A stretch of DNA of 64,000 nucleotides from Helianthus annuus. Lineage: Eukaryota; Streptophyta; Magnoliopsida; Asterales; Asteraceae. The notes under the pieces are model-generated. The model was not told where the DNA came from and did not search any database. It was given only the letters and a program-made list of their open reading frames with translations. Below, in pieces: positions 48,903-61,397 of this stretch (the stretch's first letter is position 1; each line of letters opens with the position of its first letter). The translations under genes and the position numbers were made by a program. The stretch is from assembly GCF_002127325.2 (NCBI RefSeq), contig NC_035440.2, forward strand, positions 79,709,847 to 79,773,846, read 5' to 3'.

Positions 48903-50823
48903 AAACCTGACTTGCCGGAGATCCCAAGATGGTATCGTGGATCATGAATCGGCATCCTTCTAAATCTGTGTTTGAGGTTTTGCAGGACTTGCCAGAACTC
49001 CCAGGTTTGTAAGCGAGGAGTAGGAATCGACACCTTGAGAATTCAACCAACAGATGGTAATTGGTTGAAAAACAGGTTTGAGTTGTATGTTTATGATTGT
49101 TATAAGTGGTTCAGAATTTGAACTAGGTTGATCTTACAAGTGGTTAAATCAAGGTCATTAAATTGAACTTGAGTTAACTGTCATTCATAAACTTGGCAAA
49201 CAATGTGATGATTTAATCCCCAATTTTACAAGTGGTAAAATCAATAAAACTTATTTTCCGGAAAAACCATTCTGATTAAAACAAACTTGAGTGTTTTGAA
49301 ATCATTATGGGAAAATAGTTTGTTGTGAGGGGGAGTTCTGATTGTTTAAGCCAAACGGATGGAGAATTGAAGCAATTCAATATCAGTTGTCATGTTCTGT
49401 ACAGTTTGTTTTCTATTTTCATTAGATGTATTTGAATTTTAGGGGAGTAAAATTTTAGAAAATCCAAAAACATCAGAAAATTAGAAAAAGCCAAAAACAT
49501 GATAAAACTGAAAAATGAGTTTTGTTGCATAAAAGAGGAAATGATAGTACATCAGTGGACTATCACAGCACGCTAAAGAATTGTAAAGCTAAAAGTGATA
49601 AACAATCTTACTGCGGATGTGTCAGTAGGTTTTCGCATATTTAGTAAATTGAAACGAGATATAAACCTAAATTCAAACTTGCTTAATTCGTGGGTAACTA
49701 TTCTTGAATATATGGGTAACCCCCGAAATCTTGTTTGAAAGGTCCCGTATTCTGAGATACTAGGTCTTTATACTCAGTGATATCTGGGGTATTATTCCGG
49801 GACTTCTACTGTATGGAAATACTGACCTAGTCCCCGAATAATACTTTCTGCAAAAAGCTTTGAAACATAAGCTCGCCCTCAGCAATCTGATTAAACAATA
49901 AAATTGATAATCTTTGCTGTTGTAATAAAAGATCCTCTAAAGGGGACCCACCAAAAGTCAAAGTCGTCATCTCTCTGCGTATACGGAAGTATCGACCTGA
50001 GCTCTCATGGCCCTCGCACATTACCCCTTTACAGATATCAACTGTGGTATACTCACCTGTAAGACTGAATATTGGGATCTGGATACGGGAGTATATTCAA
50101 CTGGAGTGATACACAATTAAGTTTTAGTTTCTAAAACATTAATATCGTATCTCGAATCAATTGAAGTCTGTGTGAAAATTTCAGTGGACAAACATACTGA
50201 CAATCTAGGTAAATTGTTTAGAACTTAATATGTAATCTAGATTAACGGTGTTAGTGATATGTTTCATTCAGAAAATCCAAAAAGATTTTTGGTGTGTTTT
50301 AGCATAAATTTTGAAAAAGTCAAAAAGAGTTTCGACAACTGGTGTTGAGATGCTAATTTTCGAAATTCAAAGTGCTAAACTTGAAGAACTGGTTTGGGAG
50401 AGTATGTGTGAAGTTGGTAAATTTATTTGATAAGAGCCAGTAAAAGATCCTGAATGTAAAAACATTAATATAGTTTCTGGTACAAGTTTCTAAAAAGTTT
50501 GAAGGCTTAATCTTTTAATAGAAACTTATGGTTGGGTAGAGATTTTACAGGATTTGAGCCAGGTGATGATTCTGTGCTGAAGTGTCAGGTTACGATCTAA
50601 GAACCTGTGAAAATTGAGTTCCAGACTACGATCCTAGCTATTTGAGAGGGGGGTCTGAAGACACCGTGTCAACATTCGAGAGAGAGGAGTTTGTTGATGA
50701 TGAAGAAAGAGAACGAGGATTCTTGAAATGACAGATATTTCAAAGGAAGATTGAAGACGGATAAAGATTGTAGATTGGCATTTATGAAGACTCGAAGAAT
50801 CCGTCAACATCTGAGGGGGAGTT
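48903..50823 (+). other. Conserved non-coding tail of element I
   Basis: No gene. Closely similar to 58808-60755 of H, and in the central block (about 49480-50200) more alike than the coding gag. Holds a long stem (49789-49804 with 49829-49844). Ends in GAGGGGGAGT, the purine tract for plus-strand synthesis, before the 3' LTR. Confidence 0.75.
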
Positions 50824-51305
50824 TGTTGGTGCACTTACGTCTGTCGACTACGTCTTTCATCGAGTCTTAGTATTGGATAGATCAGACATGACACGAAAAC
50901 CTAGAAATACTAGATTGTAATAGGTCCGCTCATGTATACATACCTAGGTCCGCTTTTGTGTCATGGTCTTGATCAAGTTCGCTTATGAGTCAAGATGTTA
51001 GGTCCGCTCATGTGTCATGTTATAGGTCCGCTTATACGTGCATGTACGTATAAGCGAACCCAACTTGTCTATATATAGTGGTCCTTATAGCGAACCATAA
51101 CACACATAGTTTACGGTGTTTATCTTCCGACAAGCCACGAAGTGCTGTCGAAGTGCTGTTGGAACTTGTATTCGTGCAATTGATCAATAATACAGCAAGA
51201 TTAAAGTGAATCCAGCTAGAATAGCACCAAATCATTAGTTTCCGCCTCTTGATTTGGATAGGAATTTCTCTGATCGACTCAAACAGGGCCGAACGCGATC
51301 CTACA
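50824..51305 (+). repeat. 3' LTR of element I
   Basis: 482 bp, about nine differences from the 5' LTR; ends CGATCCTACA followed by the duplication AATAA. Confidence 0.93.
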
Positions 51306-51310
51306 AATAA

Positions 51311-52845
51311 GAATGTCATCAATGAAGAAGATGACAAACTTTTCCAAGTAGGGCTTGCATACGCGGTTCATGAGGTCCATGAATGCTACTAGTGCATTAG
51401 TGAGCCCAAAGGGCATCAGTAGGAACTCGTAGTGACCATAACGAGTCCTAAATGCAGTTTTGTGCACATCTTCATCTCTAACCTTCAGTTGATGGTAGCC
51501 TGACCTCAAATCGATCTTGGAGAAGTGACTCGCCCCTTGTAATTGATCGAACGGATCGTCGATCCTGGGCAATGGATATCTATTCTTGATTGTGACCTTG
51601 TTAAGTTCGCGATAATCAATGCATAGGCGCATCGATCCATCCTTCTTCTTTACAAATAGAATTGGTGCTCCCCAAGGAGATGAGCTAGGTCTAATAAATC
51701 CTTTTGCCAACAAATCATCCAGTTGAGTCCTTAACTCTTTCATCTCTGTCGGTGCCAACCTGTAAGGTGCTCTAGCAACAGGTGCTGCTCCAGGAATAAT
51801 GTCGATTCTAAACTCCACTTGTCTATCTGGTGGCAAACTAGGTAGTTCTTCAGGGAATACCTCTGGATATTCGGAAATGACAGGGATGTCTTCAATCTTG
51901 GGTTTCGGCTCATCAATAGTCACTTGTGCCATGTAAATGACACAACCCTTCTTTATACACCTTGACGCCTTAAGCACAGACACTTGCTTAGGCAACCCAT
52001 ACTGAGTATCACCTTGTATGGTAAGTTGCTCACCATACGGAGTCTTGATCGCCACTTGTTTCTTGTCACAAACAATCTGGGCTTGGTTATGAGATAACTA
52101 ATCCATGCCTATTACTATGTCGAAACCAGCTAGCTTTAAAGGAAACAAGGATAACGGAAAGAGTGGTTCCTAATGGATATGAAACATCCATCTAACACGG
52201 TTGAAGCAGTTTCTATGGTACCATCGGCCAATTCTACTTCATATTTTATGCTTAGGGTTCTAACAGGCAGATTTAATAACTTACAAAACTTATCATCAAC
52301 AAATGACTTATCTGCACCCGAATCAAATAATACCCTAGCATAAATATCATTGATAAGGAAGGTACCTGTTATCACGTTGTCGTTCTGGATCGCTTCCTGT
52401 GCATTCATCTGAAAGACCCTAGCATTGGTCTTCTTGCCTTCCTCAGGTTTCTTGGCGTATTTTGGGCAGTTTGTTTTAATATACCCCTTCTCATTGCAGT
52501 TGTAGCACGTCGCGTCCTTTATCTTCTTGCAGTCTAACGTCTTATGCTCCTTGGATTTGCGTGTCCCACATGCAATCGGCTTTGACTGAGACTTTGATTC
52601 AAACCTGCATTTTCCAAAATGACGCTTTTGGCAGGTTTTGCACTTAGGCTTCTCATCCATTTGTTGGTTACCCTTGTTAGACCCGGAATTCTTCTTGTGG
52701 TCTGTGTTCCCCTTACGCTTCTTGTCTGAACGTCGTGAGTTATCATCCTCACGTTTCCTCTATCCTTCTTCAGAGTTCTTAAGCGATCTCAGCCTGACTG
52801 CATCCAGAGTAAGGGTAAAGATAAATCAGCTACTGACCTAAAAGT
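51311..52845 (-). pseudogene. pol: Element G middle: RT, protease, gag zinc knuckle
   Basis: RT with [40 protein letters not shown] and FIDDILI (usually YxDD); protease with VLFDSGADKSFV near 52315; a gag zinc knuckle CYNCNEKGYIKTNC in which the His is Tyr. A frame break separates the protease part (ending near 52136) from RT (starting near 52055). Flanked by the insertions I (left) and H (right), both of which split the same element. Confidence 0.85.
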
Positions 52846-53467
52846 TGTTGGTGCAGTCATCTGTCGTCTTCGTCTTAATATTGAGTCTCGGGTTCGTTGT
52901 GGATCTGATCAAGCATGATGTCATCTTTATTGATGATGACATCATCATAAGTCATCATCATTGCAACATGAGACAAAACGACAAGAAACATTGGATTTGT
53001 TAGTTAAATGTAGCCGTTTGATGTTATTGGACCATTTGGAGGCCCAATTATATGATGGATAAATGCTTGGAGGTCCAATGAGAAGCAACCATGTGATGGT
53101 CCAATGAGATACATTAGTTAAAGAAGATGTTGACTATTTGAAGGTTCAACCGTTTGAGTGGTAGTTGTCGTTTGAATAGCATGGCCGTTTGAAGGTCTTC
53201 GTTTGAAATGTATGTCCGTTTGAAAAGTTTCAAACGATGAGTCTTGTTCTATAAATAGCTGTCATATCTAGTTCATTTGTAACGGTCAGGCCAAGTAATA
53301 CCGAAGTGCTGCCGGTATTTCCTCTCATTGTAAACACTGTTAATTGAATATACAAGAGGTTTAAAGTGTAGTTCAAGCTGTTTTCTAGTGCGTTTCTTAG
53401 TTTCCGCCTCTGAAACGTACGAGAGCTCTTCCGAACGACTCATTCAAGTCGCGAAACCGATCCTACA
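52846..53467 (+). repeat. 5' LTR of element H
   Basis: TGTTGGTGCAGTCATC...CCGATCCTACA. Contains repeated CCGTTTGAA/CGTTTGAA words at about 53140-53240. A TATAAATAG at about 53250 is a likely TATA box. Confidence 0.93.
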
Positions 53468-53469
53468 AT

Positions 53470-53481
53470 TGGTATCAGAGC
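53470..53481 (+). other. Primer-binding site of element H (tRNA-iMet)
   Basis: TGGTATCAGAGC, two bases after the LTR. Confidence 0.92.
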
Positions 53482-54627
53482 TCAGGAGGAAGAGTTCTAT
53501 ACAATTCAGCTGCATTTTCTCCTTCTACATCTTTCTTTTTCGAAAATTACAAGTTTTAACGGTTGAAATCGGCTGAAACTCTCACAATATGTGCATAATG
53601 GTGTTTTAATAAGCCTTGAGAATTTCAGGTCAAAAATCGAAGTAAAAGTGGTGAAAATTGATTGAAAATTGGTGTCCGTTTGAACGAAGCATTGCCTTTC
53701 CGTTTGAAATCAACTTCCTATCGTTTGAATAATGCTTCCTGTCGTTTGAAAAATGAATCTATCGTTTGAAGCATGTCCTATCGTTTGAAAATGCATAACC
53801 GTTTGAACTTATCGTTTGAAGCATGATCATATCGTTTGAAATATATCGTGTCCGTTTGAAAATTAATCTTGTCAGTTTGAAAGATAACCTGACCGTTTGA
53901 AATATGATCACCGTTTGAAAGGTTATCACATAAAAGTTGTTCACCGTTTGAAATATTTTGAACATTTGAAACAAGAATCAGGTCACATGTTGGAATTAAT
54001 GTTGTCGGCCACCAGTCTAACTGATTTCATATTGGAGGTCCAATAATACCATAGTGTTAACAGTTAATGGTTTGGGCGGCTGCATATATAAAAAAAACAT
54101 TTAAACCGAATATTAATGTTCATTGAACCATGTGAATGTTTGTCGGTGAATGTGAATTGATCGGTCCAATTATAGAGGTTTGAAAGATTCAAGTGTTGAA
54201 AGAATGGTTGTCGGTTGATGTGACACATTTAAGTGTCAGCCCACTAAGTGTGAGGCCCAATCAGCTTTTAGTTTGTTCAGACAATTTGAAGCCCACTAAG
54301 TGACAGCCCTTTTAGATACCGGTCATCAGGTCGTTTGATACAAGTTTCAGTTTGCGAAGTGATTTGAAAGGGTCAAGTTCGTGTCTTCGTGAACCAGGTC
54401 ATTGGAAAAGGTCACAAAAATTAATTCAAAGTTTGCTTGGGTCAGGTCATTCGAATTTGATCCGGATCATAGTTGTCTGTACAGTGTGTCAACTTTTAGT
54501 CCGCTCGGAATATTCATCAGTTCAAGTATCAGTTTTATTCTGTTAATTGATAAATCTTTAAACTGATTGTTTGTTTGTTTGTCAGGTATTCTTACAAGGT
54601 AATACAGCTCATTTAAAATTCGGAAAA
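53482..54627 (+). other. Leader of element H with reiterated CGTTTGAA words
   Basis: Non-coding. From about 53680 to 53965 it is built of degenerate units (T)ATCGTTTGAA/ACCGTTTGAAA, the word also seen in its own LTR. The gag ATG follows at 54628. Confidence 0.7.
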
Positions 54628-57600
54628 ATGGATGAGGATTTCTACAACGCATTCGCTACTCCAGTTACACCGATGAGTATTACACAGAACACGATGTTGG
54701 AAAACGAAACAGGGACGATGCAAAAGCCTCCCAAACTAATGAACATCGAAGAATTTAAAGGTTGGGAAGGTCGATTTGAGAATTGGGTGCAAGCTAACTA
54801 TCTTGATGCTTGGGAATGCGTCGAGACAAAGTATGTTCGACCTTTGAATGATGATGAAGAGCCTGTTCCGATAAAAGATCTTACTGCTGATGCTAGGAAG
54901 AAGTATAAAGATGAGAAAATGATGCTAAGTCTTCTTCAACAAGCAGTGAAAGAAGATATTATGGTGCTTTTACAACACAATGGAACGTCATATTCGATTT
55001 GGAAAGCATTATGTTCAAAGTTTTGAGGAAGTGAAGAGATGGTTAAAAGCAAGAAGTCTCTTCTAAAGAAAGAATTTGATCTTTTCCGAGGGTTAAAGAA
55101 TGAAAGTACACGAGAGATTATTGAACGATATTGTAACTTGCTTGCTAACATGAAAAGATTGAGTATTGAAAAGAGTACTGATGAGTTGATCGAGAAACTT
55201 GCTGATGCGTTGCCATATGAGACTTGGGGCACATATTTGATGATGCTCAGAAACAAGAAAGGTTTTAGTAATCTGACGCTCAGTAAGTTCATTGAAAAGA
55301 TAGAGGCTCAAGAAATGGAACAACGGAAAGTTATCAGAATGAAAGATTTCGATGGTGAACAGGACATCGGGTTATATTATAAGGCAGGGGTAAATGAGAA
55401 GAAATCTTCAAATCTATCTCCAAAGGTTGAGACTGCCTACAGTGCCAAGAATTCATCTGGAAGTCCATCATCTGGGTCCAACAGCAAAACCAGTTTCACA
55501 TCATTTTCATCTTTTGATCCAAACATTTCTGCAACTAAAAACGGGAGAAAATTACAGTGTAACATTGTGTTGAATCTTGAAAATGATCAAGATTATTCTG
55601 GGGAAGTTGCCAAAAACCAAATGTCTTTATTAGGAATGGTTTTGGAATCTTACACTTGTTTTGTTGCAGGTCGTATCGGGAATCCAATGTTAACCAAAGA
55701 AGATTACGACCAGATAGATGCTGAAGAGATGGAGCTGATGGACATAAAGTGGTGTCTGGCTAGTGTGTTATGGAGAGCTGAGAAATTCAAACAAATCACG
55801 GGGAGAGATGATCTTCGTGATGCAAATGTTTCTACTTTAGATTTTGACAAATCTAAAGTCACTTGTTTTCGGTGCAGGGAAAAAGGACACTTCAAGAGGG
55901 AGTGCACTAACCGTGAAGCAAGTGGAGCTCAAAATCCGTTCAACAACAACAATGATTACTATCGTAAAGCCATCTATCACCAAGTTGGTCAACAATCATC
56001 TCAACAACATAAACATCAAGCTCAAACTGCACATGGAAGAGATGTGATTGAAGATTCTGAAAAAAGAGCTTGTGTGGGTAATAGTGATAGATTGTATGGA
56101 AAAAGAAGGGATGGTAGTGCTTTGATAATTGATCAAGATGATGAGAGATTACCAGAGGGTTTTAGCTGGGCAAATTTTACCTGGGATGATTATATTCCTG
56201 ATCAAACTACAGCTTACACTGCTTTTACGGCAAAGGTTGTAGATGATAGTGATGATGATACGGAATATTGGGCAAGAAAATATAAAGAAGATATGAAACT
56301 GCTTGCTGAAAGTGATAGTGAAGATGAAAAGGTCAAGAAGAAAAAGAAAAAGATCAAGACACCGGTGAGCAGTGATGATGAAGAGGTTCTGGTGGTAAGA
56401 AGACAAAAGGTGAAAGAAGTTCCAAAATTCAAAGTTGATGAAGAAGTTGATGCGAAAAAGATTCCAGTGAAGTGTGAAAACTGTGAAGCTGTAAAGAAGC
56501 AGAACAGCACTTTGATTTACAACTTGAACAGTTTGAAGGAGTCTTATGATGTGCTGAACAAAATGATGAATCAATACAACCAAACGAGTGAAGAACAAGC
56601 TACAGCGATGAAGACACTTCAGGGAGCGTTCATGACAAAGCAGAAAGTTGTAAACAATTACATTGAAAAATGTGCTGCTTTGGAACAAAAGCTTGAGCTT
56701 CAAAGAATTGAAACTGAAAGAGTTAATCGTTTGTTAAAAAGTTACTCATGTACTTCCTATGTTATTGACAGGATTTATCCGACAGTTGAAAGTATGAAGG
56801 TATGGGAAGATGATGAGGTAACTGAAGAGAAAAAAGCTGGAAAAAGTGCTGATGAAAAGATTGCTGATAAGAAAAAGAATGACAAGAAAAAGGACACGAC
56901 GTCATCTGGTAAGAAGCAAGGTGTCAGTTATAACAAATGTCCACCCCCACTGGAAAATGGATATTTGCCAAGATACCTGTTGGTGCACGACATCTGTTGA
57001 TTTCGTCTTAGATCGAGTCTTACATTGTATTGTATAGATTAGGGCGTGATTTACGAGAAAATTAGAGAGTTTATGTGTTTTAGAGGCTGGACCGCTTATA
57101 CGGCAATGTTCTGGACCGCTTATACGGACATGCCGTTGGAGAGGTCCAGAACTTAAGGTCTGGTCCACTTATTCGGACGTGACGTTGGGGTGGACCAGAA
57201 ATTGTATAAATACCCTTGGAGAGGTCCAGAAATAAATAGATGGTGTAGAAATCGTGCCGAAGTGCTGCCGGTGCGAGATTTGAAGTGTAATCAGTGTCAA
57301 ATCAATAAACAAGTAGTTAAAGTGATTTGCCTGCTGTTTCTACCTTAGTTTCTTGTTATTCCGCACCTGAAACCAAGGAGAAAGCCTCTGAACGACTCGT
57401 TCGGGTCGGAATCCGATCCTACAATACCCAAACGATGAAAGAGTCAAAAAGGCAACAAATTTACAGTGGGAGTCAGAGTCGTCAGTCAATCTACCAGATA
57501 GTATTGATGTTGTGTTTACATCGTCTGACACTGATCAACAGTCTCAATTAATGAAGAAAGTCATGGATCATGTGTTAGAAAACGATGAGATAGAGGAGTC

Positions 57601-58807
57601 AAAGTCGGAGTCCGCGTCAGAGTCAAAGTCTGAGTCAAGCACTCCGGGTCAAACAGAAAAACAGGGAAAAATAGTCTATGACAAAGAATTCCTGTTATCA
57701 AAATTTAATTTGAATGATGGGTTGTTTAAAGTTGCATACACTTTGAATGATTCTGACAAATTATATTCTGATGAGGAATTTCCAATAAGAGGTGTCAAAA
57801 CTGAATTGATAAACAAGGTTTTCAAACTCACAGAAATTAATATTTCTGAAATAAAAGGCTTATGTCTTAATGAAAAACCAAGATATTACACCTCAAGAGT
57901 ACAACAAAGATTAAACAAGAAAAAGAATTACAGTTCTGGTTCAGGTTTCCAAAAGAAATCAAACCATAACGGTAATTTCAAAAAGAAAGGTTTAGGTTTT
58001 ACTCCTACAGAAAAACAGAAAAATGAAAAATATGTTCGTGATTTTAAATCCAAAATGTCATTTGTTTCAGGTACGTCCACTGATGAAGAAGAAAAGACAA
58101 GTTTCTGGAGGGAATCAAATAGTGAGTTCCTTGCAAAGAAGCAAAATGAACAGAAGAGAGATACAAGAACCTGTTTCAGATGCAACACTATTGGACATAT
58201 TGCAAAAGATTGTTCTAATGCAAAACAATCAAAACAGGGAGTATTTCGTAAAGTCAAAGAGAAAGTGCTTGAATTCGAATCACCAATTGATAGAACAAAA
58301 TTGTTTCAAGATTCTATATTTGAAATTGGTGAGAGTTCGAACAAGTTTTACAAGAAGAGAGCTAAATCTGATAACCAGAAATGGGTTGCTAAGAAAGTTG
58401 GTAAAAGTTCTAGCGATGATTCTGATGGATCGAAATCAGAGGAGCTATCTTCTGGCGATGAAACTGATTCCACAAAGTCAGTTGAGCCACAAGTTGTTTC
58501 AAAATGTGAAGCTGAAGAAAAAAATGAAAATTCAGTTCCGATTGTGAATGATGAGGAGTTTCCATCACTCCGGGCTGAAAACTATAAAAAGAAAATTGGT
58601 AAAGTTGAAATTTCTAATCAATTTTATAATGATAAACAGGAATTTGATGCTGAGAAGGCCTTTAACCCCAAGGTAAAACATATTTTTGGCAAGATGATTG
58701 ATCGAAAAGTCAAAGGGGTTAAAGAATTTTATGAGAAGAAAACAAAGAAAGAAAAGGTTGAACCATCCCTGGTTTGTGACTGGGATGGTACATATTATGA
58801 ACAGTAA
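54628..58807 (+). pseudogene. gag: Element H gag, one stop and one solo-LTR insertion
   Basis: Starts MDEDFYNAFATP. Same layout as I: gag domain (MNIEEFKGWEGRFENWVQ), knuckle CFRCREKGHFKREC near 55863, long acidic/Lys coiled-coil middle, knuckle CFRCNTIGHIAKDC near 58170, basic tail ending CDWDGTYYEQ. TGA at about 55024 stops the frame where I reads a sense codon. The solo LTR at 56978-57423 splits it after PPLENGYLPRY. Apart from these two lesions the frame is open, so it was functional not long ago. Confidence 0.85.
56978..57423 (+). repeat. 446-bp solo LTR in the gag of H
   Basis: TGTTGGTGCACGAC...CCGATCCTACA with perfect ATACC duplications (56973-56977 and 57424-57428). Ends are like those of I and H but the body is a third family, with repeated GGACCGCTTATACGG words (57088-57130). 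The target site lies inside coding DNA. Confidence 0.92.
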
Positions 58808-60755
58808 GTCTCAGGACTTGCCGGAGCTCCCAGGTTGGTAAGCGTGGAGCATGAATCGGCATCTTTCTTGAGTTTTATTCGGCAACGTCAATCATGCAAA
58901 CGGTAAAAAGGTTTGTTTGTGTATTTCTTACAAGTGGTACAGAGGTTTCTGAACTGCAAATGGTAAATCAAGGACATTAATTTGTACTTGTATTTTCCTA
59001 CATCTGCTTGGAAGACAAGATGATGAACCACATCCCCGAACATTTGTTTGATAAATCTACAAGTGGTAAAATCAATCAAACTTATTTTCCGGAAAAACCA
59101 TTTTGATTAAAACAAACTTAAGTGTTTTGAAATCTAAATGGGAAAATAGTTTGTTGATAGGGGGAGTTCTGATTGTTTATGCCAAGTGAATGGCGAATTG
59201 AGGTGATTTGATATCGGTTGTCATGTTTTTGTACAGTTTGTTTTCATATTTTCGTTAATGTGTTTGCATTTTAGGGGGAGTAGAAAATTTCAGAAAATCC
59301 AAAAACATTAGAAAATTTGAAAAAGTCAAAAACATGATAAAATCAAAAATGAGTTTTGTTGTGAAAAAGAGGAAATGATAGTACATCAGTGGACTATCAC
59401 AACATGCTAAAGAATTGGAAAGTTTAAAAGTGATAAACAATCTTACTGCGGATGTGTCAGTAGGTTTTTGCACATTTAGTAAATTGAAACGAGATATAAA
59501 CCTAATTCAAACTTGCTTGATTCGTGGGTAACTATTCTTGAATATATGGGTAACCCCCGAAATCTTGTTTGAAAGGTCCCGTATTCTGAGATACTAGGTC
59601 TTTATACTCAGTGATATCTGGGGTATTATCCCGGGACTTCTGCTGTATGGAAGTACTGACCTAGTCCCCGGATAATGCTTTCTGCAAAATGCTTGAAACA
59701 TAGCATCGCCCTCAGCAAGCTGATGAAACAATAAAATTGATAGTCGCTGCTGTTGTAACTAAAAGATCCTCTAAAGGGGACCCACCTAAAGTCGAAGCCG
59801 TCATCTTTCTGCGTATACGGAAGTATCGACCTGAGCTCTCACGGCCCTCGCACATAACCCCTTTACAGATATCATCTGTGGTATACTCACCTGTAAGACT
59901 GAATATTGGGATCTGGATACAGGAGTATATTCGAGTGGAGTGATACACAATTAAGTTTAAGTTTCTAAAACACTAATATCGTATCTCGAATCGATTGAAA
60001 TTTGTGTGAAAATTTAAAGTGGACCAATATACTGACAATCTAGGTAAATTGTTTAGAACTGAGTATTTTTAAAGCTTAATGGTGTTAGTGATTTGTCACA
60101 AAACTGATATGATCCTTTTACACAAACTCACAAAAATATTGTTTATAAATATTTTGTTTTCTCTGCATTTCATTTCATTACATTAAAATCCAAAAAGATT
60201 TTTAGTGTGTTTTAGCATAAATTTTGAACAAAAATAAAAAAGATTTTCGACAACTGGTGTTGGAGAGCTAATTTTCAAAATTCCGAGTGCTAAACATGAT
60301 GAACAGATGGTTTGGGAGAGTGTGTTGTTTTGAAAAACTAAAATATATCTTCAAGTGGTTTATCAAAGATTAACATTGTAAAATCATTCTTTGATTGTAT
60401 TATTCCTGCAAGTGGTTCATTAGCTGGTGAGATTGTTTTTACAAGTTATCATCAGAAAATTTATTTTTGGGTAGAGGATGTGCAGGTTTCGAAGTGATAG
60501 AGAACCAGGTTCCGATACCTGAAGATTGTGTGATTTCAACAAGCCAGGCTGCGATCCCAACATATCGAAAGGGGGAGTCTGAAGACATCCAAGTATAGAT
60601 TGTTCATGGGGAGTCTGTAGATAATGATGATAAGAGAAGAGAAAGACTTGAGGATGCTTACACTGTGAGATACTTCAGAAGAGCGTTTAGACTGATAAAG
60701 ACTGAAGTTATTGAAGACTCGACACTTAAGACTCGTCAACATCTGAGGGGGAGTC
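58808..60755 (+). other. Conserved non-coding tail of element H
   Basis: No gene. Homologous to 48903-50823; carries the stem 59623-59638 with 59663-59678, and ends in GAGGGGGAGTC before the 3' LTR. Confidence 0.75.
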
Positions 60756-61392
60756 TGTTGGTGCAGTCATTTGTCGTCTTTGTCTTAATATTGAGTCTCG
60801 GGTTCGTTGCGGATCTGATCAAGCGTGATGTCATCTTTATTGATGATGACATCATAATAGATGACATCATCATAAGTCATCATCATTGCAACATGAGACA
60901 AAATGACAAGAAACATTGGATTTGTTAGTTAAATGTAGCCGTTTGATGTTATTGGACCATTTGGAGGCCCAATTATATGATGGATAAATGCTTGGAGGTC
61001 CAATGAGAAGCAACCATGTGATGGTCCAATGAGATACATTAGTTAAAGAAGATGTTGACTATTTGAAGGTTCAACCGTTTGAGTGGTAGTTGTCGTTTGA
61101 ATAGCATGGCCGTTTGAAGGTCTTCGTTTGAAATGTATGTCCGTTTGAAAAGTTTCAAACGATGAGTCTTGTTCTATAAATAGCTGTCATATTTAGTTCA
61201 TTTGTAACGGTCAGGCCAAGTAATACCAAAGTGCTGCTGGTATTTCCTCTCATTGTAAACACTGTTAATTGAATATACAAGAGGTTTAAAGTGTAGTTCA
61301 AGCTGTTTTCTAGTGCGTTTCTTAGTTTCCGCCTCTGAAACGTACGAGAGCTCTTCCGAACGACTCATTCAGGTCGCGAAACCGATCCTACA
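60756..61392 (+). repeat. 3' LTR of element H
   Basis: 637 bp, about nine substitutions from the 5' LTR plus the 15-bp duplication near 60850. Confidence 0.93.
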
Positions 61393-61397
61393 AAAGT

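Larger units (their letters stand above)
44062..51305 (+). mobile_element. Element I: gag-only Copia-type LTR element
   Basis: 7,244 bp with perfect AATAA duplications (44057-44061 and 51306-51310), two LTRs of 481 and 482 bp, tRNA-iMet primer site, gag and a 1.9-kb non-coding tail ending in the purine tract GAGGGGGAGT. No protease, integrase, RT or RNase H is present. Non-autonomous, of the kind called TR-GAG. LTR identity of about 98% suggests a recent insertion. Confidence 0.9.
52846..61392 (+). mobile_element. Element H: gag-only Copia-type LTR element with a solo LTR inside
   Basis: 8,547 bp with perfect AAAGT duplications (52841-52845 and 61393-61397), LTRs of 622 and 637 bp, tRNA-iMet primer site, gag, and a 1.9-kb non-coding tail. 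Same plan as I but with unrelated LTR body and leader. No pol. The 15-bp difference between its LTRs is a local duplication in the right LTR (TGACATCATMATA region). Confidence 0.9.

Noticed and set aside
49827..50021. Minus-strand frames in the tails of I and H (also 59712-59948) as a conserved gene.
   Set aside because: The two copies do not share one start, end and frame well, and the conservation is better explained by RNA structure or cis signals.
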